Source: Streptomyces reniochalinae (lineage in GTDB: Bacteria; Actinomycetota; Actinomycetes; Streptomycetales; Streptomycetaceae). From it: 64,000 nt of DNA. Both the position numbers and the translations under genes were made by a program. Below are positions 34,277 through 40,877 of the stretch, piece by piece; the stretch's first letter is position 1; the number at the start of each line of letters is the position of its first letter. The notes beneath the pieces were generated by a model. It saw only the letters and a list, made by a program, of their open reading frames with translations. It was not told where the DNA came from and searched no databases. The stretch spans positions 248,001 to 312,000 of the forward strand of contig NZ_QOIM01000037.1 of NCBI RefSeq assembly GCF_003323735.1, written 5' to 3'.

Positions 34277-35364
34277 CAGCCCGCACCCCCGCCCCGTCCC
34301 GCGTCACCCTGCTGCCGGGTCCAGCCGCTCTCCCACTGGAGGCGTGCGACGGCGTCCAGGACGCGGTCCACGCCGGGCAGGTGATGCCGCTCCAGCATCG
34401 GCGGCGGGTAGGGGATGTCGAAACCGGCGACGCGCAGCACCGGCGCCTCCAGGTAGTGGAAACAGCGCTCCGTGACGCGAGCGGCGATCTCCCCGCCTGG
34501 GCCGGCGAACCCGGGCGACTCGTGCACGACGACGGCCCGCCCCGTGCGCCGTACGGAGGCGACCACCGTCTCCTCGTCGAACGGCACGAGGGAGCGCAGG
34601 TCGATCACCTCCAGGTCCCAGCCCTCGGCCCCCTCCTCCCGCGCGGCCTCGGCGGCCTCCAGACACAGCGGAACGGAAGGTCCGTAGGTGATCAGGGTGG
34701 CGGAGGTGCCCCGGCGGCGGACGGCGGCCCTGCCGATACCGGGCACCTGTTCGGGCTCCTCCGGACTCCACTCGGCCTTCGACCAGTACAGCCGCTTGGG
34801 CTCGAGGAAGACCACCGGATCGTCGGACGCGATGGCCGCGCGCAGCAGCCCGTAGGCGTCCGCGACCGTTGCCGGTGTGACCACGTGCAGCCCCGGCGTG
34901 GCCATGTAGTACGCCTCGGAGGAGTCGCTGTGGTGCTCGACACCACCGATGCCTCCGCCGTACGGGATGCGTACGGTCAACGGCATGGGCATCCGGCCCC
35001 GGGTGCGGTTGCGCATCCGGGAGACGTGCGAGACCAGCTGTTCGAAGCCGGGGAAGGCGAACGCGTCGAACTGCATCTCCACAACAGGACGCAGCCCGTA
35101 CATCGCCATCCCGACCGCCGTGCCCAGGATGCCCGCCTCCGCCAGCGGGGTGTCGGCACACCGCTGAGGGCCGAACTCGGCCGCCAGCCCGTCCGTCACC
35201 CTGAAGACGCCGCCCAGCGTGCCGACGTCCTCCCCGAGGACGTGCACGTCCGGATCGTCGGCCATCGCGTCACGCAGGGCCCGGCCCAGCGCCTGGCCCA
35301 GGGTGGCGGGCTTGCGCCTGCCGGTGCCGCCTGCCTTGGGGGGCTGCCGCACTGCTGTGCTCAT
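34276..35364 (-). CDS. bkdB: Branched-chain 2-oxo acid dehydrogenase E1 beta, operon 1
   Basis: 362 residues from ATG 35364, overlapping the bkdA stop (ATGA). Transketolase-like pyrimidine-binding domain with LGEDVGTLGGVFRVTDGLAAEFG and DTPLAEAGILGTAVGMAM, then a C-terminal domain with HESPGFAGPGGEIAARVTERCF. With BkdA it forms the TPP-dependent heterotetrameric E1. The last 20 residues (LQWESGWTRQQGDAGRGGGAG) extend the usual end. It is close to the second copy at 48690. Confidence 0.95.
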   Translation of the reverse strand: MSTAVRQPPKAGGTGRRKPATLGQALGRALRDAMADDPDVHVLGEDVGTLGGVFRVTDGLAAEFGPQRCADTPLAEAGILGTAVGMAMYGLRPVVEMQFDAFAFPGFEQLVSHVSRMRNRTRGRMPMPLTVRIPYGGGIGGVEHHSDSSEAYYMATPGLHVVTPATVADAYGLLRAAIASDDPVVFLEPKRLYWSKAEWSPEEPEQVPGIGRAAVRRRGTSATLITYGPSVPLCLEAAEAAREEGAEGWDLEVIDLRSLVPFDEETVVASVRRTGRAVVVHESPGFAGPGGEIAARVTERCFHYLEAPVLRVAGFDIPYPPPMLERHHLPGVDRVLDAVARLQWESGWTRQQGDAGRGGGAG

Positions 35365-36809
35365 CGGGTCTCCTCCCCCGTCCTCCCACCGGCGCCACCG
35401 GAGGCGGACCCGCCCACCGCCGACTTCCGGTGCGCCGCCTCGGACGTCTGTCCGTCCACGTTTTCGTTCGCCTGTCCGGCTTCGTGCGCGTTGGTCCGTC
35501 CGGCTTCGTGCGCGTTGGTCCGTCCGGCCTCGTCCTCGTTCGTCTGTCCGGCCGTCGCCTCGGCTGCCAGTTCGGCACGCAGCAGGCCGGCCTGCTCGCG
35601 CAGCTGCGGGGTCGGCTCGGCGTACACGTGGGCGAACAACTCCAGGGGGTCGAGAGCCGGGTCCTGGTTCATCCGCGACCGCAGTGCGGCCGCCTGCTGC
35701 TCGGCCGCTTCCTCGACCTGACGGACTGCCTCCTCGTCCCACAGGCCCCGCTGCCGCAGCTCGCGCTCCAGCAGCGTCACCGGGTCGTGCGCGCGCCAGG
35801 CCTCGACCTCGGCGTCTGCGCGGTACCGCGTCGCGTCATCGGCGTTCGTGTGCGCCTCCAGGCGGTAGGTGACCGCCTCCACGAGCGTGGGGCCGCCCCC
35901 GGCACGGGCGCGCTCCAGCGCCTCGGTGAGCACCTCGTGCACCGCCACCGCGTCGTTGCCGTCCACCAGACGGCCCGGCACGCCGTACCCCACCGCCTTG
36001 TGCGCCAGGGAAGGCGCGGCCGTCTGCTTGGCCAGCGGAACGGAGATCGCGAAGCCGTTGTTCTGCACGAGGAAGACGACCGGCGCCTGCCAGACGGCGG
36101 CGAAGTTCAACGCCTCGTGGAAGTCGCCCTCGCTCGTCCCCCCGTCCCCCACCAGGGCGAGAGCGGCCACCTCGTCCCCCTTCAGCCGCGCGGCGTGCGC
36201 CAGCCCCACCGCGTGCGGCAGCTGGGTGGCCAGCGGGGTGCACAGGGGCGCGACCCGCGTGCGCTGCGTGTCGTACCCGTGGTGCCAGTCACCGCGCAGC
36301 AGCGACAGGACCTCCATCGGGTCGAGACCGCGGGCGACGGCCGCCAGGGTGTCGCGGTAGCTGGGGAAGAGCCAGTCGTGCTCCGCCAGGGCGAGTGCGG
36401 CGGCCACCTGGCACGCCTCCTGCCCCCGGGACGAGGGGTAGACGGCCAGCCGGCCCTGGCGGGTCAGCGCGGTGGCCTGCTCGTTGAACCGGCGTCCATG
36501 GACGACCGCGGCGTACAGCCGGTGCAGCAGTGCGGCGTCGGGGGCCGCGGCCCCCTGTTCGGCCGCCCGTCCGGACGTTTCCGCCTCCCTCCGCGTCGCA
36601 CCTCCTCGCGCGGAGCCGGTGCGCGCTGCCCCTGTCCGCGTGGACCCGGCCCGCGGCGCCTTCGTTTTCGCCCCCGTCCGCGCGTCCGATCGCGCTCCCA
36701 GCACCCGGTAGGGCTCGGCATCGGGCAGCAGAGGGGCCGCATCGGCGCGAGGCCGCCAGGAGGGGGGAGGCGCGGGGGCGTAGGTACCTGGCTGCTCTAG
36801 GACCGTCAT
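35361..36809 (-). CDS. bkdA: Branched-chain 2-oxo acid dehydrogenase E1 alpha, operon 1
   Basis: 482 residues from ATG 36809, after GAGGAGGTG. TPP-binding E1 alpha with the motif GDGGTSEGDFHEALNFAAVW...QNNGFAIS. Two low-complexity regions are added: an Arg/Ala/Gly/Thr insertion (about 45-85) and a C-terminal tail (about 430-482) with three imperfect 24-bp repeats (35474-35545) encoding AGRTNAHE-like octapeptides. The core (about 90-430) is complete. It is the first gene of the leftward bkdABC operon and diverges from the regulator bkdR; three inverted repeats lie between them. Confidence 0.94.
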   Translation of the reverse strand: MTVLEQPGTYAPAPPPSWRPRADAAPLLPDAEPYRVLGARSDARTGAKTKAPRAGSTRTGAARTGSARGGATRREAETSGRAAEQGAAAPDAALLHRLYAAVVHGRRFNEQATALTRQGRLAVYPSSRGQEACQVAAALALAEHDWLFPSYRDTLAAVARGLDPMEVLSLLRGDWHHGYDTQRTRVAPLCTPLATQLPHAVGLAHAARLKGDEVAALALVGDGGTSEGDFHEALNFAAVWQAPVVFLVQNNGFAISVPLAKQTAAPSLAHKAVGYGVPGRLVDGNDAVAVHEVLTEALERARAGGGPTLVEAVTYRLEAHTNADDATRYRADAEVEAWRAHDPVTLLERELRQRGLWDEEAVRQVEEAAEQQAAALRSRMNQDPALDPLELFAHVYAEPTPQLREQAGLLRAELAAEATAGQTNEDEAGRTNAHEAGRTNAHEAGQANENVDGQTSEAAHRKSAVGGSASGGAGGRTGEETR

Positions 36810-36882
36810 GACGAGCACCTCCTCGTGCGGCGGGCTAACGCGTGCCGCGGGCCGGTACGCCACCCGCCGCACACCTGGCGCG

Positions 36883-36917
36883 CCGGCCTGCCGATGGCCG
36901 AACCATCGACAGGCCGG
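36883..36917. promoter_or_regulatory. Large inverted repeat upstream of bkdA
   Basis: 15-bp arms (36883-36897 CCGGCCTGCCGATGG, 36903-36917) pair at 14 of 15 positions around a 5-bp spacer. It lies 74-108 bp upstream of bkdA, in the gap shared with bkdR. It could be a BkdR (Lrp-type) or other regulator site, or a hairpin in the bkdA leader. Confidence 0.55.
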
Positions 36918-36942
36918 GACGGTGACCGCGTGGGCCACCCCT

Positions 36943-36956
36943 ACCGATTGTTCGGT
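36943..36956. promoter_or_regulatory. Near-match to the PaaR operator core in the bkdA-bkdR gap
   Basis: ACCGATTGTTCGGT differs by one base from ACCGATCGTTCGGT, the core shared by the paaA and paaN operators. The mismatch falls in the central CG. Both 5-bp half sites (ACCGA, TCGGT) are intact. It may let PaaR or a related TetR protein reach this promoter; binding is untested. Confidence 0.5.
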
Positions 36957-36998
36957 CGTCGGCACATTTTGGCTACGGGTGGCCCCAGCCTGTGGACA

Positions 36999-37017
36999 AA
37001 CGGCTCGCAGAGCCGTT
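36999..37017. promoter_or_regulatory. Palindrome upstream of bkdR
   Basis: Perfect 8-bp arms AACGGCTC (36999-37006) and GAGCCGTT (37010-37017) with a 3-bp spacer, 41 bp before the bkdR start. Size and place suit an autoregulatory site for the Lrp-type protein. Confidence 0.45.
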
Positions 37018-37057
37018 CGATGACCGCAGGGTGTCCACACAGGGGAGGTGGGGGACC

Positions 37058-37705
37058 GTGCCGGATGAACAGATGGCCCACGGGTCGGAGGAAGCGGCTC
37101 GGGGGGCGCGGGAAGCGGTCCACGGAGCGGAGGAGGGGTCCGGGCCGTCCCGCCAGACGGGCGACCGCCCCGACCCCCCTCCCGAGTCGCGTTCGGAAGC
37201 CCGCTCCGAGGCGCGTCCGGATGCCCGCTCCGAGTGGCGTCCGGAAGCCCGCCCTCCGGCCAGGCCGCTCGATGCGATCGACCGGGATCTGCTGCGGCTG
37301 CTCCGTGCGGACGGCAGAGCTTCCATACGGTCGGTCGCCGAGCGTGTGCACGTCTCCCGTGCCAACGCCTACGCGCGCATCAACCGGCTGCTCGACGACG
37401 GCGTCATCCGCGGCTTCAGCGCGCGCATCGACCAGGAGCGGGCGGGCCACGGTGCCTCCGCCTACATCACCCTCAAGATCGTTCAGAACTCCTGGCGCAG
37501 CGTCCGCGAAAAACTCCAGGAACTTCCGGGTGCCGCCCACATGGCGCTGGTCAGCGGAGACTTCGACGTGCTGCTGCTGGTGCACACCCCCGACACCAGG
37601 GCGTTGCGGGACCTCGTGCTCACCCGTATCCAGTCCTTCCCCGAGGTGCTGAGCACCCGGACCCTGCTGGTGTTCGAGGAGACCGACCTGGAGCCGGGGC
37701 CCTAG
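37058..37705 (+). CDS. bkdR: Lrp/AsnC-family regulator of the bkd operon
   Basis: 215 residues from GTG 37058, after GGGGAGGTGGGG; ATG 37073 is possible. A disordered leader (1-70) with RSEARSEARPDARSE-type repeats precedes the AsnC helix-turn-helix (LDAIDRDLLRLLRADGRASIRSVAERVHVSRANAYARINRLLDDGVI) and the RAM ligand-binding domain (about 125-210) with MALVSGDFDVLLLVHTPD. Divergent Lrp-type genes beside bkdABC are known in Streptomyces as bkdR and respond to branched-chain amino acids. The stop codon TAG is also part of the CTAG target site of the element that follows. Confidence 0.9.
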   Translation: MPDEQMAHGSEEAARGAREAVHGAEEGSGPSRQTGDRPDPPPESRSEARSEARPDARSEWRPEARPPARPLDAIDRDLLRLLRADGRASIRSVAERVHVSRANAYARINRLLDDGVIRGFSARIDQERAGHGASAYITLKIVQNSWRSVREKLQELPGAAHMALVSGDFDVLLLVHTPDTRALRDLVLTRIQSFPEVLSTRTLLVFEETDLEPGP

Positions 37706-37913
37706 GTCGTGTCTTCAAAGTCCCGCCTGCCTGGCGGCGCCTGGCACCCACGCTCGCGGCGTTGTCGTCGGTCGCCGCTTCCCCCAGGGCTCGGCTTCGC
37801 TCGCCCCGGGAGGTGCCCCCACGCAGGGACTCCCTCCTCCGCCTTGCGAGCGCACGCACCAGACACCGCCAGGCCCGCCCTCCGGGCGGACGCCGCTACT
37901 TTGAAGACACTCC
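37706..37913. mobile_element. Probable MITE inserted at the bkdR stop codon
   Basis: 208 bp bounded by inverted ends: GTGTCTTCAAAGT from 37709 and ACTTTGAAGACAC to 37910, a perfect 13-bp match. A second inverted pair lies inside (37730-37745 with 37858-37873, 13 of 16, transitions only), and a third small hairpin CCGCCC-TCC-GGGCGG near the right end. Both outer edges are flanked by CCCTAG (37700-37705 and 37912-37917), so a CTAG-type target duplication is likely; where the duplicated bases end is ambiguous by 2 bp. There is no transposase frame. I think similar elements are widespread in Streptomyces, but I cannot name the parent IS. Confidence 0.75.
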
Positions 37914-37917
37914 CTAG

Positions 37918-38003
37918 CGGCGCGGGCAATGCCCGGCAGGGGCGGGCGACGCCGGGGCAAGCCGGACGATGCCAGGCAGAGTGGACGATGCCCGGCAAGG
38001 GCG
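37918..38003. repeat. Degenerate short repeats between the MITE and paaR
   Basis: Loose repeats of about 19-20 bp with a GACGATGCCNGGCA core at 37970-37993 and related copies to the left. No gene is seen. They might form the terminator region of the leftward paaR. Confidence 0.4.
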
Positions 38004-38615
38004 TCAGTGGGTGCGCAGGCCCGCGAAGGCGGTGCGGACAACGGCCTCGGCGACCTCGGCGCTGGTGTCGCCGCCCTCCGGGCCGTGCCCGGAGACGGCG
38101 CGATCGGGGCGGTACCACTCGGCGACGGAGTTGATCATTCCGAACAGCAGCCGGGTCGCCAGCCGCGCGTCCACGTCGGCACGCAGATCACCGTCGGCGG
38201 CGGCCTGCTTGACCAGTTCGGCCACCCTCTGGTCGAACTCGCGACGCCTGCCCATCGCCCACACCTCGGTGTCCGTGTTGCCCCGGACCCGCAGCAGCAG
38301 CGTCACGTACGGCAACTCGGCCATCAGGACCTCGACGGTGCGGCGCGTGACGTGCTCCAGCCGTGCCACCGCGCGCCCCTCGCCCGCCGCGGGCTCGTCC
38401 AGCACCGCGAACAGGCTGTCGAGCGCGCGGCTTATCGCCCGGCGCAGCAGCTCTTCCTTGCCCCGCACGTGGTGGTAGATCGAGGACTTGGAGATACCGG
38501 CCGCCTTGGACAGGTGCTCCATCGAGGTGCCGTCGTAGCCCCGCTCGTTGAACACCCGCACGGCGACGGAGAGCAGCGAGTCGGGCGTGTAGGTGTCGCG
38601 CTTGACCGTGGGCAT
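38004..38615 (-). CDS. paaR: TetR-family regulator, probable PaaR
   Basis: 203 residues from ATG 38615 (MPTVKRDTYTPDSLLSVAVRVF). N-terminal TetR helix-turn-helix: GYDGTSMEHLSKAAGISKSSIYHHVRGKEELL. The C-terminal ligand domain (about 65-200) has EVLMAELPYVTLLLRVRGNTDTEVWAMGRRREF. Family PaaR proteins repress paa genes and release DNA on binding phenylacetyl-CoA. The identity rests on its place, divergent from paaN with an ACCGNNCGNNCGGT operator between them, and on the identical operator before paaA 17 kb away. No other TetR gene is in the window. Confidence 0.85.
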   Translation of the reverse strand: MPTVKRDTYTPDSLLSVAVRVFNERGYDGTSMEHLSKAAGISKSSIYHHVRGKEELLRRAISRALDSLFAVLDEPAAGEGRAVARLEHVTRRTVEVLMAELPYVTLLLRVRGNTDTEVWAMGRRREFDQRVAELVKQAAADGDLRADVDARLATRLLFGMINSVAEWYRPDRAVSGHGPEGGDTSAEVAEAVVRTAFAGLRTH

Positions 38616-38913
38616 GCGGCCGATGCTAGCCGGGGCGTCGCCGAGGCCGGCCGGGACGTCGAAGGGGCCCCTGCCTCGGGCCGCCGGCTCGTCGGGGGCC
38701 GTCGGATCCGCGCGGAGGGTGTGGTCAGCGTCCTGTTCAGGGGGCCGGGGGAAGTTATCCACAGGTTGGGGGGACCCCCTTGCACCGACCGATCGTTCGG
38801 TAGCAGTATCTCTCACGTGAACGGCACCGGCAACGCCGCGTGCCCGAGCAAGCCCGCACCACCGTCGCCACCCGCATCCCGTCCCAGCTCAGCTCAGCGA
38901 GGAGTTGGTCCGC
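38616..38913. other. Divergent promoter region paaR-paaN
   Basis: 298 bp. It holds the PaaR operator at 38784-38801 and the ribosome site GAGGAG before paaN. The stretch 38630-38750 is GC-rich without any repeat or gene I can support. One strong palindromic operator serves the whole gap. Confidence 0.6.
38784..38801. promoter_or_regulatory. PaaR-type operator and promoter of paaN
   Basis: ACCGACCGATCGTTCGGT, identical over 18 bp to the site before paaA. A TTGCAC -35 box overlaps its left edge (38780-38785), and a CAGTAT -10-like box follows after 18 bp. A bound repressor would block the promoter. It also sits 169 bp from paaR, so autoregulation is plausible. Confidence 0.8.
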
Positions 38914-40617
38914 GTGACCACCGGTACCGGAACGACCACTGCCCAGCTCATCGACAAACACCGCCCCACCCTGGACCGTGCGCTGGAGGCGATCCGCACC
39001 CGCGAGTTCTGGACCCCGCACCCAGAGCACCCCAAGGCGTACGGCGAAGGTGCGGCCGAGGAGGGCAAGGCGGCGTTCGACGCGCTCCGGGGCGGCCGGT
39101 TCGAGCTTCCGGGCCAGCCGGTGTCCGGCGAATGGGTGGCCACCGAGGTGTCGCCTTACGGGATGGAGATGGGCATCTCCTATCCGCGCGCCGACGAGGG
39201 CGCGATCGACGCGCTGCTGCCCGTCATGCGGGGCGGTCTGCCGGCCTGGCGGAAGGCGGGGCCCGCGGGGCGGGCGGCGGTCTGTCTGGAGATCCTGGCG
39301 CGGATCAGCGCGCGTACCCACGAGTTCGCCCAGGCCGTGATGCACACCAGCGGTCAGGCGTCCATGATGGCGTTCCAGGCCGGTGGGCCGCACGCGCAGG
39401 ACCGGGGCATGGAAGCGGTGGCGTACGCCTACGCCGAGCAGGTGCGCACCCCCGAGCGGGCCGACTGGGAGAAGCCGCAGGGCAAGCGCGAACCGCTCCG
39501 CGTCGTCAAGGAGTTCACTGCGGTCGGCCGGGGCATCGCGCTGCTGATCGGGTGCAACACCTTCCCCACCTGGAACGGCTTCCCCGGCTTCTTCGCCTCC
39601 CTCGCGACCGGCAACGCCGTGCTGGTCAAGCCGCACCCCCGGGCTGTCCTGCCCCTCGCCCTGACGGTGCGGATCGCCCGCGAGGTCCTGACCGAGGCGG
39701 GGTTCGCCGCCGACCTGGTGGCGCTGGCCGCCGAGGCGGAGGGCGACGGCATCGCCAAGGACCTGGCGACCCGGCCCGAGGTCCGGGTGATCGACTACAC
39801 CGGTGGCTCCGCCTTCGGCGCATGGCTGGAGTCCAACGCCCGCCAGGCCCGCGTCCACACGGAGAAGGCGGGCGTCAACACCGTCGTCATCGACTCCACG
39901 GACGACTACCCCGGCATGCTCGCCAACCTCGCCTTCTCCCTCTCCCTCTACAGCGGCCAGATGTGCACCACCCCGCAGAACCTGCTGATTCCCGCCGCCG
40001 GCATCAGCACCGAAGCGGGCCACAAGGGGTACGACGAGGTGGTGGCGGATCTCGGCGCGGCCGTCGGAAAGCTGCTGGGCGACGACGGACGGGCCAACGC
40101 GCTGCTGGGCGCGCTGGTCAACGAGCAGGTGCGCGGACGCGTGGAGACGGCCTCCGCGCTCGGTGAGGTCGCCCTGCCCTCCCGCGTGGTGGAGAACCCG
40201 GAGTTTCCCGGAGCCACGGTGCGCACACCGGTGATCGTCAAGCTGGACGGCACCAAGCAGGAGGAGGACGCGCCCTACCTGGAGGAGTGCTTCGGGCCCG
40301 TCTCCTTCGCGGTGGCTGTCGGCTCCACCGAGGAGGCGCTGGAGCTGCTCGGGCACACCCTGATGACCAAGGGCGCCATGACGGTCTCGGCGTACACCAC
40401 CTCGCCCGAGGTGGCCCGGCAGGTCGAAGAGGTCTGCTTCACCGAGCCGGCCCAGCTCTCGCTCAACCTCACGGGCGGTGTCTATGTCAACCAGACGGCC
40501 GGCTTCAGCGACTTCCACGGCTCAGGCGGCAACCCGGCGGCCAACTGCACCCTGTGCGACGGTGACTTCGTCTCCGGCCGATTCCGCGTGGTGGAGGTGA
40601 GGCGGATGGCGCAGTGA
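38914..40617 (+). CDS. paaN: Phenylacetate-degradation aldehyde dehydrogenase PaaN
   Basis: 567 residues from GTG 38914, 9 nt after GGAG; a TTG nine bases upstream lacks room for a ribosome site. PaaN of the TIGR02288 type: TAQLIDKHRPTLDRALEAIRTREFWTPHPEHPKAYGE, SPYGMEMGISYPRAD, then an aldehyde-dehydrogenase core with GCNTFPTWNGFPGFFASLATGNAVLVKPHP (NAD site) and SLYSGQMCTTPQNLLI (catalytic Cys). It oxidises the open-ring semialdehyde CoA of the pathway. It has no C-terminal hotdog hydratase domain, unlike E. coli PaaZ. It lies apart from paaABCDE but shares the operator. Confidence 0.93.
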   Translation: MTTGTGTTTAQLIDKHRPTLDRALEAIRTREFWTPHPEHPKAYGEGAAEEGKAAFDALRGGRFELPGQPVSGEWVATEVSPYGMEMGISYPRADEGAIDALLPVMRGGLPAWRKAGPAGRAAVCLEILARISARTHEFAQAVMHTSGQASMMAFQAGGPHAQDRGMEAVAYAYAEQVRTPERADWEKPQGKREPLRVVKEFTAVGRGIALLIGCNTFPTWNGFPGFFASLATGNAVLVKPHPRAVLPLALTVRIAREVLTEAGFAADLVALAAEAEGDGIAKDLATRPEVRVIDYTGGSAFGAWLESNARQARVHTEKAGVNTVVIDSTDDYPGMLANLAFSLSLYSGQMCTTPQNLLIPAAGISTEAGHKGYDEVVADLGAAVGKLLGDDGRANALLGALVNEQVRGRVETASALGEVALPSRVVENPEFPGATVRTPVIVKLDGTKQEEDAPYLEECFGPVSFAVAVGSTEEALELLGHTLMTKGAMTVSAYTTSPEVARQVEEVCFTEPAQLSLNLTGGVYVNQTAGFSDFHGSGGNPAANCTLCDGDFVSGRFRVVEVRRMAQ

Positions 40618-40814
40618 CGCCCTTGAGGGCCCGCCTCTCCTGCGGTGCACCGAGCGCGGCCCACTGCCGCGCACCCGGCGGCCAACCGCGGTGCACCCGC
40701 CCGAACGCGGCGAGCCCTACGCGCGCTTCCCACCCCAAGAACTGAACAGAGAGCCCCTGCCCCCAGGCGGGACACACTCCGGGTAGTGGCGCGACACACC
40801 CCGGCCAGCGGAAA

Positions 40815-40842
40815 GGGGGCCGCCCACCAAGGGGCGGCCCCC
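40815..40842. terminator. Bidirectional terminator between paaN and the PASTA kinase gene
   Basis: Perfect 11-bp arms GGGGGCCGCCC (40815-40825) and complement (40832-40842), loop of 6 nt, between the converging stops. The rest of 40618-40877 carries no gene or repeat I can support. Confidence 0.8.
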
Positions 40843-40877
40843 ACCGCGGAAGTGGTCCGCTCAGCTGCGGCTGTCCC

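Noticed and set aside
36900..36960. Full PaaR operator of 18 bp at the bkd gap
   Set aside because: Only the 14-bp core is present with one mismatch; so reported as near-match, not a full operator.
37706..37913. A hidden transposase gene
   Set aside because: The 208-bp element is too short for one and has no coding frame of its own.
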